Below are positions 54,399-63,002 of a DNA stretch of 64,000 bases, in pieces. Numbering within the stretch: the first letter of the stretch is position 1; every line of letters begins with the position of its first letter. Source of the DNA: Janthinobacterium sp. ROICE36 (GTDB taxonomy: Bacteria; Pseudomonadota; Gammaproteobacteria; Burkholderiales; Burkholderiaceae_D); the NCBI RefSeq assembly GCF_002869965.1, contig NZ_PEBS01000002.1, positions 62,001-126,000 on the forward strand, given 5' to 3'. The translations under genes and the position numbers were made by a program. The notes under the pieces are model-generated. The model ran no database searches. It had not been told where the DNA came from and saw only the letters and a program-made list of their open reading frames with translations.

Positions 54399-57242
54399 TT
54401 ACTTGGAGGCAACTTTTTTACGTTCCGGATACAACACCACCTGCACGTAGTTGTGCATGTCCAGGTAGCGCTGCGCCGCCTGCTTGACGGCTTGCGGCGT
54501 GATGGCCCGCACGCGCTGCGCGTAGCGCAGGATCTGCGCGGGATCGCGGCCCTGCGTCACCGAACCCATCAGTTGGTTCATCCAGTAGTTGTTTTCGCGC
54601 AAGGATTTCTGCTGGCGCGTAATCCAGTTCAGCTTGACCTTTTCCAGGTCGGCCACGGACGGCCCCTCGGCCTTCATCTTGTTGATTTCGGCAAAGGCGG
54701 CGGCGATCACCTTGTCCACGTTTTCCGGCCCCGTCGGCAAGTTCAGCGCCACCGAGTAATGGCCATACGGATGCTGGCCCATGGTGGTTTCAAAGCCGCC
54801 GCCATAGATCATGCTCATCTTTTCGCGCAGCACTTCGATGACTTTCAGGTTCAGCACCTCGCCCAGCGCCTGCAGGGTCAGTTTTTGCTCGTCCGAATAC
54901 GCAGCGTCGCCATTGAAGGTGATGGAAATCGTGCTCTTCGGCTCGCTGCCCATGTAGATATCCTTCTTGACGATCCCTGCCACCGGGCGCATGCCCACGT
55001 CGCGGTAGGCGTGCGGCACCTCGGCCACGGGCAAGGTGCCCAGATAGCTGGCGATCAGCGGCTTGATCTTGTCGAGTTCGAAGCTGCCCGTGAAGATGAA
55101 GGTCATGTCGCGCGCGCTGGAAAAGCGCTGGCGGAAGATCTCCAGCGCGCGGTCCAGGCCCACCTTGTCGAAGTCGGCCGCGCGCGGCACGCCATCGACG
55201 CGCGGGTTGTCGCCAAACATGGCGTGCTGGATGGCATCGTAGAACACGGCTTCCGGCTGCGCCATGCTGTTTTTCGCCAGGTCCTGCTGCTTGCCGATGA
55301 AGGATTGGTACAGGCCCGCATCCTTGCGCACGTCATGGAAATACAAATACACCAGTTGCAGCATCGCTTCCACGTCGGCGCTGCTGGCCGAACCGCCAAA
55401 GCCTTCGCTCAGTTCGCCCAACGAAGCGCCCACATTGACCGTCTTGCCGGCCAGAACCTTTTGCAATTCCAGCGGCGCCATGTCCTTCAAGCCCATGCTG
55501 CCGACCACGGCGCTGGCATAGCGGGCGTTGTAGATATCGGCGTCGCCAAACAGCGACTGGCCGCCGAAACGCGTCGAGCCCATCAGCACCTGATCATTCT
55601 TGAAGTCCGTCGGTTTCAGCAGCACGCGCACGCCATTGCCCAGAGTCAGCTCCGTCACGCCGATGGCGCTATTCAACTTTTCAGCGACGACGCTGCCACC
55701 GGCCGGCGGGCCATCCATCAGCTTGCTGGCCAAGACTTTTTCCGTGCGCGGCGCGACTTTCTGCCGCTCGGCTTGCGCGACCGCGTCAAGCAACTGCTGC
55801 TGCGTCGGCACAGCGGAGGCCGTATCGCCCGCTTTCGGCTCGGCGCCCATGAAGACCACCAGTTTCTTTTGCTGGTCGGGGATGACCCTGGCGACCGTCT
55901 CATTGATTTCCTGCAAGGTCACCTGCGGCAAGAGTGCCTGCGCATACATCAGCTCGTTGGCGATGCCGGGAATGGCTTCCTGCTCCAGGAAGTTGCGCGA
56001 ATACTCGGCCACAAAGCCCGACGAATCGGACTTGTCGCGCTCGCTGTATGCGCGCTCGTAATTGCGCAGCATGTTCTTGCGCGCCCGGTCCAGCTCATCC
56101 TGGCTGAAACCGAAGCGGCGCGCCCGCTCATCTTCCTGCACCAGCGCGTCGACGGCCGGCTGCACGCCGCCCTTGCCCAGCAAGGCATAGGCGCTGAACG
56201 ATTCATAACCGCGCACCAGCTTGCCCATGCTGCTGCCGCCCTGGATGAAGGGCGGGTTCGCCTGTTGCGTCAATTCCTGCATGCGCGCGCTGAGCATCTG
56301 TCCATACAGGTTTTCAATCATCTGGCGGCGGTAATCGGCAATGCTGACGGGCTCCTGCGCGGCGCGGATCGGGTAGCGGATAAACACGGTGTCGTCGGGC
56401 GCTTCCTTGTCCGTGATCACCAGCGCTTCCGTCTGCGAGCGCTGCGGCACTTCCGCATACAGGCGCGGACGCGGTTTCGCGGGGTTTTTCAGCTTGCCGA
56501 AATGTTGCTGGATCAGCTTTTCAGCCTGTTTCGGCTCCACGTCACCGACCACCATCACGGCCATCAGGTCGGGACGGTACCAATCCTTGTAGAAACGCTT
56601 GATGGCTTCCGGCTTGAACGTTTTCAAGACCGATTCCTTGCCGATCGGCATGCGCTCCGCATAGCGCGAACCGTTCAGCAGCTTCGGATACAAGACCTTG
56701 TTCATGCGGTCGCTGGCGCCCTTGCCCAGACGCGCCTCTTCCAGCACGATGCCGCGCTCGCTGTTGATGTCGGCCGGATTGAATTTCAAGCCATGCGCCC
56801 AGTCTTCCAGCACGAGGAAACCCTTTTCCAGGTTGTCCTTTTTCGTCGTGGGAATCGGCAGCACGTACACGGTTTCATCAAAGCTCGTGTAAGCATTCAG
56901 GTCGGCGCCGAACTTCACGCCGATCGATTGCAAATAGGAAATGAGTTCGTTGCGTTTGAAATGCGTGGAGCCATTGAAGGCCATGTGTTCCGTGAAATGC
57001 GCCAGGCCTTGCTGGTCATCGTCTTCCAGGATGGAACCGGCTTTCACCACCAGCCGTAATTCCACTTTCTGGGCGGGACGGGCATTTTTCTTGATGTAAT
57101 AGGTCAAGCCGTTCGGCAGTTTTCCGACGGTCACTTCTGGTGCCAGCGGCAGGGGATCGCTCAAACGGATTTCTGCCTGGGCCATGCAGGCGCACGCCAG
57201 CAAGACGGCGCCCGAGATCAGGCGTAATTTACTCAGCTTCAT
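54399..57242 (-). CDS. M16 family zinc metallopeptidase, double-domain, exported
   Basis: 947 residues, two tandem M16 halves (PqqL/pitrilysin-like). The signal peptide ends CMAQA near residue 23; a Cys pair in VLLACACM makes a lipoprotein possible but not typical. The inverted zinc motif HFTEHMAFNG is at about 81-90, with the downstream Glu at about 160, so the first half is catalytic. The second half lacks the motif and serves substrate binding. Typical role: periplasmic clearing of peptides. Monocistronic; upstream lies the FMN riboswitch in the opposite direction. Confidence 0.95.
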   Translation of the reverse strand: MKLSKLRLISGAVLLACACMAQAEIRLSDPLPLAPEVTVGKLPNGLTYYIKKNARPAQKVELRLVVKAGSILEDDDQQGLAHFTEHMAFNGSTHFKRNELISYLQSIGVKFGADLNAYTSFDETVYVLPIPTTKKDNLEKGFLVLEDWAHGLKFNPADINSERGIVLEEARLGKGASDRMNKVLYPKLLNGSRYAERMPIGKESVLKTFKPEAIKRFYKDWYRPDLMAVMVVGDVEPKQAEKLIQQHFGKLKNPAKPRPRLYAEVPQRSQTEALVITDKEAPDDTVFIRYPIRAAQEPVSIADYRRQMIENLYGQMLSARMQELTQQANPPFIQGGSSMGKLVRGYESFSAYALLGKGGVQPAVDALVQEDERARRFGFSQDELDRARKNMLRNYERAYSERDKSDSSGFVAEYSRNFLEQEAIPGIANELMYAQALLPQVTLQEINETVARVIPDQQKKLVVFMGAEPKAGDTASAVPTQQQLLDAVAQAERQKVAPRTEKVLASKLMDGPPAGGSVVAEKLNSAIGVTELTLGNGVRVLLKPTDFKNDQVLMGSTRFGGQSLFGDADIYNARYASAVVGSMGLKDMAPLELQKVLAGKTVNVGASLGELSEGFGGSASSADVEAMLQLVYLYFHDVRKDAGLYQSFIGKQQDLAKNSMAQPEAVFYDAIQHAMFGDNPRVDGVPRAADFDKVGLDRALEIFRQRFSSARDMTFIFTGSFELDKIKPLIASYLGTLPVAEVPHAYRDVGMRPVAGIVKKDIYMGSEPKSTISITFNGDAAYSDEQKLTLQALGEVLNLKVIEVLREKMSMIYGGGFETTMGQHPYGHYSVALNLPTGPENVDKVIAAAFAEINKMKAEGPSVADLEKVKLNWITRQQKSLRENNYWMNQLMGSVTQGRDPAQILRYAQRVRAITPQAVKQAAQRYLDMHNYVQVVLYPERKKVASK

Positions 57243-57430
57243 GTATTCTCAACGGTAAGATTCAGTAAGCGTACCTTACACTGAAATCGTCTTTCCGCCA
57301 TTAAAAACAGCTTAGGAAAACCTGCGTTTCCCAGGCAACTTTGCCGAATGACAAACGCAACCTTGCCCCGCCATGCTTTTCATCTGTGCTAAAGTATTGT
57401 CGCCGGTCATGTGGACCGGCACAACAATAC

Positions 57431-57573
57431 GTCTTCGGGGCGGGGTGCGATTCCCCACCGGCGGTAAGAACGGCAACGGTCAAGCCCGCGAGCGCCTGTC
57501 AAACGTCGTTTGACAGGGTCAGCAGATCTGGTGTGACTCCAGAGCCGACGGTATAGTCCGGATGAAAGAAGAT
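57431..57573 (+). ncRNA. FMN riboswitch (RFN element)
   Basis: The conserved FMN aptamer is clear: CTTCGGGGCGGGGTGCGATT, CCCCACCGGCGGTAAG, AGCCCGCGAG, GTCAGCAGATCTGGTG, CCAGAGCCGACGG and the closing TAGTCCGGATGAAAGAAG. A variable P3-loop arm (CTGTCAAACG/CGTTTGACAG) sits between them. It controls ribB 100 bases downstream. After the aptamer CGATG (57586-57590) and TCGATG (57604-57609) compete for CATCGA (57594-57599), a possible switching element. No T-tract terminator is seen, so translational control or Rho is likelier. Confidence 0.97.
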
Positions 57574-57672
57574 GTGCAGTAAACGCGATGTCCCATCGAC
57601 CTGTCGATGCGGCCAGTTGCGTCTATTCGCTTGCCCTGCAGCGTTTTTCGCCTATGCGAGGAGCGTTTCACC

Positions 57673-58320
57673 ATGTTAGTCAACAGCTATACCCTGCTTT
57701 CCAACGACCTGGAAGGTCGTATCCAGTCCGCCCTGGCCGCCATGCGCGCCGGCATTCCCGTCATCCTGCTCGACGATTTCGACCGTGAAAACGAAGCCGA
57801 CCTGATCCTGTCGGCCGAGAAAATCACGCACGAAACCATGGCGTTGCTGATCCGCGAATGCAGCGGCATCGTTTGCCTGTGCCTGCCCACGGACGTCGTC
57901 AGCACGCTGGCATTGCCGCCCATGTCGCCCGACAACGGCAGCCGCTACGGCACGCCATTCACGGTCTCCATCGAGGCACGCGACGGCGTCACGACGGGCG
58001 TCTCGGCCGCCGACCGCGTGACCACCATCCGCGCCGCCATCGCCCCGGACGCCAAGCCTTCCGACCTGGTGCGTCCCGGCCACGTCTTCCCCCTGCGCGC
58101 CGCGCCCGGTGGCGTGCTCGAGCGCCGTGGCCACACGGAAGGTTCCGTCGACCTGTCGCGCATGGCGGGCCTGAACCCGGCCGCCGTGCTGTGCGAACTG
58201 ATGAATCCTGACGGCAGCATGATGCGCGGCGACGCTATCGAGCGCTTCGCCGAACTGCATGGCATGCCGATTCTCACCATCGAAGAACTGGTGGCGTGGC
58301 GCAGCACGCGCGAACAGTAA
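57673..58320 (+). CDS. ribB: 3,4-dihydroxy-2-butanone 4-phosphate synthase
   Basis: Makes the four-carbon precursor of riboflavin from ribulose 5-phosphate. 215 residues from the ATG at 57673, with GAGGAG ten bases upstream; the frame to 57607 is leader. [20 protein letters not shown] contains the acidic metal site, with [16 protein letters not shown] and [17 protein letters not shown] further on. Monofunctional: no GTP cyclohydrolase II domain. Controlled by the FMN riboswitch, a salvage or supply copy typical of proteobacteria. Confidence 0.97.
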   Translation: MLVNSYTLLSNDLEGRIQSALAAMRAGIPVILLDDFDRENEADLILSAEKITHETMALLIRECSGIVCLCLPTDVVSTLALPPMSPDNGSRYGTPFTVSIEARDGVTTGVSAADRVTTIRAAIAPDAKPSDLVRPGHVFPLRAAPGGVLERRGHTEGSVDLSRMAGLNPAAVLCELMNPDGSMMRGDAIERFAELHGMPILTIEELVAWRSTREQ

Positions 58321-58327
58321 GCTTGCT

Positions 58328-58796
58328 TCAGGCGGCGGCTGCCGCCTTCGGAAAATGTACATGTTTGTACACGAGGCAGGCCACCAGGCCATACGCGGCG
58401 GTGATCGTCGCGTAGGCCAGCGGCAAGCGCAGCGACCAGTCCTGCAGCATGTGCAGGATGCTGCCGATCAGGGCCGCCGCCGCGCTGTTCGCATGCTGCT
58501 TGCCGGCCACCCGCATCACGCTGGCCGTCATGGCGGGAATGGCGGGAATGGCGATACCGATGGCCACGTTCATGAGGGCCGTGCCCAGCGCCAGCAAAGC
58601 GTACGGCGTGCCGCGGCGCAGTCTCATCAGCAGCGAGGCCATCACGGCGCCTACCGGCAAGCCTAGCAGCATCGGCGCCGCCAGACTGCTGCAGGAACAG
58701 GCTCAATAAAAACAGCTGGCCGAACACACAGAAATTGATCAAAAAACCCACGCCATTGGCCGCGGCAAAACTGCTGCTGTGAAACAGAGCGCGCGG
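58328..58796 (-). pseudogene. Remnant of an EmrB/QacA-type MFS transporter
   Basis: Two pieces in different frames. Piece 1 (58796-58690) reads [17 protein letters not shown] then [19 protein letters not shown], the TM9 region of DHA2 drug efflux pumps. Piece 2 (58681-58328) reads [55 protein letters not shown] and ends with a last span, [21 protein letters not shown]. Between them about 40 family residues and the frame are lost, and another gap follows SAAAAL. The N-terminal two thirds are absent. Non-functional. Confidence 0.8.
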
Positions 58797-58948
58797 GCCT
58801 GGGCGATATAGCCCCGCAGCTGGTGCGCATCTGGCCCGAGCGGGCGCAAGCCTATGACGTCTGGCTGCTCATGCATGCCGACCTGAACCGCTCCGCCCGC
58901 GTGCGGGCGGCGGCCGACGCCATCCTTGCCAGCGTGGCGGGCCCATAG
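58781..58948 (+). pseudogene. Remnant of a LysR family regulator (C-terminus)
   Basis: The frame ending in TAG at 58946-58948 reads [20 protein letters not shown] then [20 protein letters not shown], the C-terminal effector-domain signature of LysR regulators (P-x-L-V-R-x-W-P, W-L-L-x-H-x-D-L-x-R-x-A-R-V-R). Nothing upstream is LysR-like; the sequence instead runs straight into the opposite-strand MFS remnant. Only about 50 residues survive. Confidence 0.8.
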
Positions 58949-59017
58949 CGGGCCACCCGCGCACGGTTGCACGGCCGGGGAATCGCTTGTATCGAACGCA
59001 TCCAATGTTAAGATGCC

Positions 59018-59836
59018 ATGATGACCCTCTCCGTCTCCCTCATCATCAGCCTGCGCCGCCTGCACCGGGCCACCATGGCCTGGCTGGTCAGCTGGTGGCG
59101 CATGCTGCATTTCGCCACCCTCGTGTTTTCGCTGGCCGTGTCGCCATCGAGCTATAACCGCGACAACCGCCCCATCCTGGCGCACCGCCTGGTGACGAAT
59201 ACGGCGCCCAACCTGGTGTGGTTCAGCGTCGCCTGCGCGCTGGTCAGCCTGGTGCTGATCCGCATCGTCGTCGTCAGCGCGCAAAGCTATGGCCTGTCGC
59301 GCTATGCGCTGGAAATGGTGGTGCGCGTGCTGGTGCTGGAACTGATACCGCTGACGGCCGCCCTCTTCGTGGCCCTGCGCCTGACACTGCCCGACGGCAT
59401 TGCGTTTGCGCAAATGCGCTCTTCCGGCATGCTCGACACCATGCAGCGCCAGGGCGTCGACCTGTTGCGCCGCGAATACTTTCCGCGCGTCATGTCCGGC
59501 ATCTTCGCCGTGTGGATGCTGGCCATCGTCAGCTGCGTCACCTCGCTGATCCTCGCCTACATCATCATCTACGGTTTTACACCGTGGGCGCTGCAAGGCT
59601 ATACGCGCGTGGTGGGGCAAATCTTCAATCCGGCCGTGGCCCTGATCCTGCTGCTCAAAGTCATTTTCTTCAGCTTTGCCGTGGCCCTGATACCGCTGGC
59701 TTCCTCGTACTATCCGGAAGAGCCGCACGGCCGGCGCAACCGCCTGTGGGCCGCGCACGGCCTGTCCGAGATGCTGCGCCTGTTTTCCGTCATCCTGCTG
59801 ATCGAAGTGGCTTCGCTGATGGGCAATTACTACTGA
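59018..59836 (+). CDS. MlaE-type ABC transporter permease
   Basis: Inner-membrane permease of the MCE/Mla lipid transport class, 272 residues with five or six spans. The family core reads VVRVLVLELIPLTAALFVAL, followed by the DMRSSG-like coupling segment AQMRSSGMLDTMQRQGVD and PRVMSGIFAVWMLAIVSCVT. The N-terminal 55 residues are amphipathic and longer than in E. coli MlaE. It is 55 bases upstream of an MCE protein gene. No MlaF-type ATPase gene is in this cluster. Confidence 0.85.
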   Translation: MMTLSVSLIISLRRLHRATMAWLVSWWRMLHFATLVFSLAVSPSSYNRDNRPILAHRLVTNTAPNLVWFSVACALVSLVLIRIVVVSAQSYGLSRYALEMVVRVLVLELIPLTAALFVALRLTLPDGIAFAQMRSSGMLDTMQRQGVDLLRREYFPRVMSGIFAVWMLAIVSCVTSLILAYIIIYGFTPWALQGYTRVVGQIFNPAVALILLLKVIFFSFAVALIPLASSYYPEEPHGRRNRLWAAHGLSEMLRLFSVILLIEVASLMGNYY

Positions 59837-59891
59837 TGCCCCGCCTGCCACCGCCAGCGATCCCGAACCACCCATACGAGAGCCAGAAGCC

Positions 59892-60908
59892 ATGAGCCAG
59901 AGCCAACCACCGAATCCCGACCAGACCGACGTCACGGCGCCCGACGCTGTGCTGCCCGCGCCGCCGCCCGTGCGCCACGCTGAACTGAAGGCAGCCATCC
60001 TGCTCGTCTTCATGTTCGTGCTGGTGGTCGGCTCCGTCGTCTACCTGATGTATGCGCGCGGCGCCTTTGAGGCAACGCAAACCTTGGTGCTGACGACCGA
60101 CGATTCGGACGGCGTGGGCGTGGGTGCCGACCTGACCTTTTCCGGCTTCCCCATAGGCCGCGTGCAGCGCATCGAGCTGGCGCCGGACGGCAAGGCCCGC
60201 GTCATCGTCGACGTGCCAAGGAAGGATGCGCACTGGCTGCGCAGCAGCTCCATCTTCACCCTGGAACGGGGCATCGTGGGCGGCGCCAAACTGCGCGCCT
60301 ACAGCGGCATCCTGACGGATCCGCCGCTGCCCGACGACGCCACGCGCGACCTGCTGGTGGGCGACATGGCGGCGGAAATCCCCCGCCTGCTGGCCGCCGC
60401 CAAGGATTTGCTGAACAATGTGGCCAGCCTGACGGGCACCGATTCCGCCCTCGACGGCACCCTGCGCAATGTGCAGGCCGTGACGGGCAAGCTGAGCGGC
60501 CCGGGCGGCGCCATGGGCTTGCTGACGGGCGACGACAAGCAGTCGCGCCTGCTGGTCGAGCGGGCCAACGCGCTGTTACTCACGGCGGACCAGCTGGCGC
60601 GCCGCACCGATGGCCTGGTGGCCAATGCCGATACGCGCGTGTTTGGCGACAAGGGCGTCATGACGGATGCGCAGGCCACCATCGTGCAGCTGAACGCCCT
60701 GCTGGCCGACACGCGCGCCAGCCTGAAAAAGGTCGACGCCGTGCTGGTCGAGGCGCAGGCCGTAGGCGCCAACGCCAGGGCGGCGACCGCCGACCTGGGC
60801 CCGCTGCGCGCGGACGTGGAAAGCAATCTGCGCAAGGTCGAGCAGCTGGTCAATGAAATTAATCGCAAGTGGCCATTCAAGCGCAATCCGGAGATCAAAC
60901 TGCCATGA
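59892..60908 (+). CDS. MCE-domain (MlaD-like) lipid-transport protein
   Basis: 338 residues, anchored by one span at about 37-56 (LKAAILLVFMFVLVVGSVVY). The MCE domain follows (about 68-145: ADLTFSGFPIGRVQRIELAP, TLERGIVGGAKLRAY), then a long alpha-helical tail (LLNNVASLTGTDSALDGTLR to NEINRKWPFKR), which in other family members assembles into a ring or channel across the periplasm. Its stop overlaps the next gene's start as ATGA. Confidence 0.92.
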   Translation: MSQSQPPNPDQTDVTAPDAVLPAPPPVRHAELKAAILLVFMFVLVVGSVVYLMYARGAFEATQTLVLTTDDSDGVGVGADLTFSGFPIGRVQRIELAPDGKARVIVDVPRKDAHWLRSSSIFTLERGIVGGAKLRAYSGILTDPPLPDDATRDLLVGDMAAEIPRLLAAAKDLLNNVASLTGTDSALDGTLRNVQAVTGKLSGPGGAMGLLTGDDKQSRLLVERANALLLTADQLARRTDGLVANADTRVFGDKGVMTDAQATIVQLNALLADTRASLKKVDAVLVEAQAVGANARAATADLGPLRADVESNLRKVEQLVNEINRKWPFKRNPEIKLP

Positions 60909-61576
60909 TAAATATCAAGATCCTCTTGCCTGCCCTGGTCATGACGGCGCTCGCCGCCTGCTCCAGCGGCCCGCCCGTGCCGGACTGGAAAATGAATGCG
61001 CAAAGTTCCGTCGAACGCTTTCAAGCGGCTTATTTGAGCGGCAACGCCCTGGTCGAACAGACTGAATTCCGGCGCGCCCGCAGCCAGGTGGCAGGCACGG
61101 GCAAGCTCGAACTGGTGGCGCGCATCGAACTGCTGCGCTGCGCCGCGCGCGTGGCCAGCCTGGCCTTCGAGGACTGTGCCGGCTTTGAGGCCCTGCGCGC
61201 CGACGCCAGTGCCGCCGAGCGCGCGTATGCGGCCTGGCTGGCTGGCCAGGCCCAGCCGGCCGACATCGCCCTGTTGCCGGAAGCGCAGCGGGCGGCCGCC
61301 AGCGCCAGCTCGGACGCGGCCGCCGCCGGCGCCGTGGCGGCCATCAAGGACCCGCTGTCGCAGCTGGTGGCGGCCGGCGTGCTGCTGCGCGCCAGCCGCG
61401 CCACGCCGTCGCTGCTCGATACAGCCGTGGCGACGGCATCGGACCAGGGCTGGCGCCGCCCGCTGCTGGCGTGGCTGGGCGTGCAACGCCTGCGCGCCGA
61501 ACAGGCGGGCGACACGCAAGCGGCGCAACACATCGCGCGGCGCATGGCGATCGTCGAGCAGCCGCTGGCGCCTTGA
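60905..61576 (+). CDS. Putative lipoprotein of the MCE operon
   Basis: 223 residues from the ATG at 60905. The lipoprotein signal peptide MINIKILLPALVMTALAACS has lipobox LAAC with the Cys at about 19. The rest is a helical, Ala-rich periplasmic domain with no family I recognise (VPDWKMNAQSSVERFQAAYL, AFEDCAGFEALRADASA). Overlap with the MCE gene makes it a likely auxiliary outer- or inner-membrane-anchored partner. Function inferred from context only. Confidence 0.8.
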   Translation: MINIKILLPALVMTALAACSSGPPVPDWKMNAQSSVERFQAAYLSGNALVEQTEFRRARSQVAGTGKLELVARIELLRCAARVASLAFEDCAGFEALRADASAAERAYAAWLAGQAQPADIALLPEAQRAAASASSDAAAAGAVAAIKDPLSQLVAAGVLLRASRATPSLLDTAVATASDQGWRRPLLAWLGVQRLRAEQAGDTQAAQHIARRMAIVEQPLAP

Positions 61577-61663
61577 GCGTGCCGATGACGGCCCAAACGA
61601 CGCAGAATCAGGCATAATCGAGCCAGCATGATATTCATGCCGTGCAGGCAGCGAGGTAAGACC

Positions 61664-62992
61664 ATGCAGTTTGAGGATTTCGACCTTTCCACTCCCGATG
61701 CCAGCCGGCATGCCGGGGCAGCGCCTGACGAGGATGCGTCCGCCGGCACGGCCGTGCGCCTGCAATATCTGCTCGACAATACGCCCTCCATCATCTATTG
61801 CACCGTGCCCAGCGGCGACTTCAAGATGACCTTTGTCAGCAACAATGCCTTGAATGTGCTGGGCTACCCGCCCGAAGACATGGTGGCCGACCCCAATTTC
61901 TGGTTCGACCACATCCACCCCGACGATGCGCCCGGCATCTTTTCCAGCCTGGCGCAGATTTTCGTCGAAGGCGCGCGCGCCTATGAATACCGTTTCCGCG
62001 TGCACGACGGCAGCTACCTGTGGATGCACGACAGCCTGCGCCTGGTGCGCGACGAGCATGGCGTGCCGTTCGAGGTGATCGGCTCGCTGACGGACATTAC
62101 CGAACGCAAGCGCATGGAAGCGATGCTGCAGGCGCGCGGCGAAGAGCAGCAACTACTGATCAGCAAGCTGCAGGAAGCGCACGACCAGTTGTTGCAATCG
62201 GAAAAAATGGCTTCCATCGGCCAGTTGGCGGCCGGCATCGCGCATGAAATCAATAACCCGATCGGCTTCGTCAACTCCAACATGAGTTCGCTGCAAGGCT
62301 ATGTCGGCACCCTGTTCGGCGTGATCGCCCAGTATGAAGCGGCGATGCAAGAGCCGCTCGACGGCCCGGCCCTGGCGGCGCGCGTGGCCCAGGTGCGTGC
62401 GCAGGCCGACCTGGCCTTCCTGCAGGACGACATGGTGGACCTGGTGCGCGAATCGATGGATGGCTTGAAACGCGTGCGCGACATCGTGCAGGCGCTGAAG
62501 GATTTTTCCCACGTGGGCGAGACGGACTGGCAAGTGGCCAGCCTGCATGCGGGCCTGGACAGCACCCTGAACATCGTCGCCAACGAATTGAAATACAAGG
62601 CGCGCATCGAGAAACAGTATGGCGAACTGCCGCCGATACTGTGCCTGGCCTCGCAGTTGAACCAGGTCTTCATGAACCTGCTCGTCAACGCGGGCCATGC
62701 CATCAGCGGCGAAGGCGTGATCAGCATCCGCACGGGCCGTGCAGACGGCTGGGTGTGGGTGGAAATCGGCGACACGGGCGCCGGCATCGCGCCCGAGCAC
62801 TTGAACCGCATCTTCGAACCGTTCTTTACCACCAAGGCCGTGGGCAGCGGCACGGGCCTGGGCCTGTCGCTGTCGTACGGCATCGTCAACAAGCACGGCG
62901 GGCGCATCGAGGTGGCGTCCGAAGTGGGCCAGGGCACGCGCTTTACCGTGCACCTGCCCGTAGCACCGCCAGCGGCCCAGGCGGTGCCCTAG
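61664..62992 (+). CDS. PAS-domain sensor histidine kinase (soluble)
   Basis: 442 residues from the ATG at 61664 (GAGGTAAG upstream; earlier starts at 61628 and 61637 are weaker). No membrane span. One PAS/PAC module at about 32-155 (YLLDNTPSIIYCTVPSGDFK, EVIGSLTDITERKR). A coiled coil leads to the H box GQLAAGIAHEINNPIGFVNS with the phospho-His, then N, G1, F and G2 boxes (LNQVFMNLLVNAGHAISGEG, GDTGAGIAPEHLNRIFEPFF, GTGLGLSLSYGIV). Tail to tail with the HD-GYP regulator gene, a plausible partner. Confidence 0.93.
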   Translation: MQFEDFDLSTPDASRHAGAAPDEDASAGTAVRLQYLLDNTPSIIYCTVPSGDFKMTFVSNNALNVLGYPPEDMVADPNFWFDHIHPDDAPGIFSSLAQIFVEGARAYEYRFRVHDGSYLWMHDSLRLVRDEHGVPFEVIGSLTDITERKRMEAMLQARGEEQQLLISKLQEAHDQLLQSEKMASIGQLAAGIAHEINNPIGFVNSNMSSLQGYVGTLFGVIAQYEAAMQEPLDGPALAARVAQVRAQADLAFLQDDMVDLVRESMDGLKRVRDIVQALKDFSHVGETDWQVASLHAGLDSTLNIVANELKYKARIEKQYGELPPILCLASQLNQVFMNLLVNAGHAISGEGVISIRTGRADGWVWVEIGDTGAGIAPEHLNRIFEPFFTTKAVGSGTGLGLSLSYGIVNKHGGRIEVASEVGQGTRFTVHLPVAPPAAQAVP

Positions 62993-63002
62993 CCTTCCCG
63001 CC

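Noticed and set aside
54384..57059. 891-codon open frame on the plus strand opposite the M16 protease
   Set aside because: His/Arg/Gln-rich translation without any domain; it mirrors the third-position GC bias of the protease gene on the other strand.
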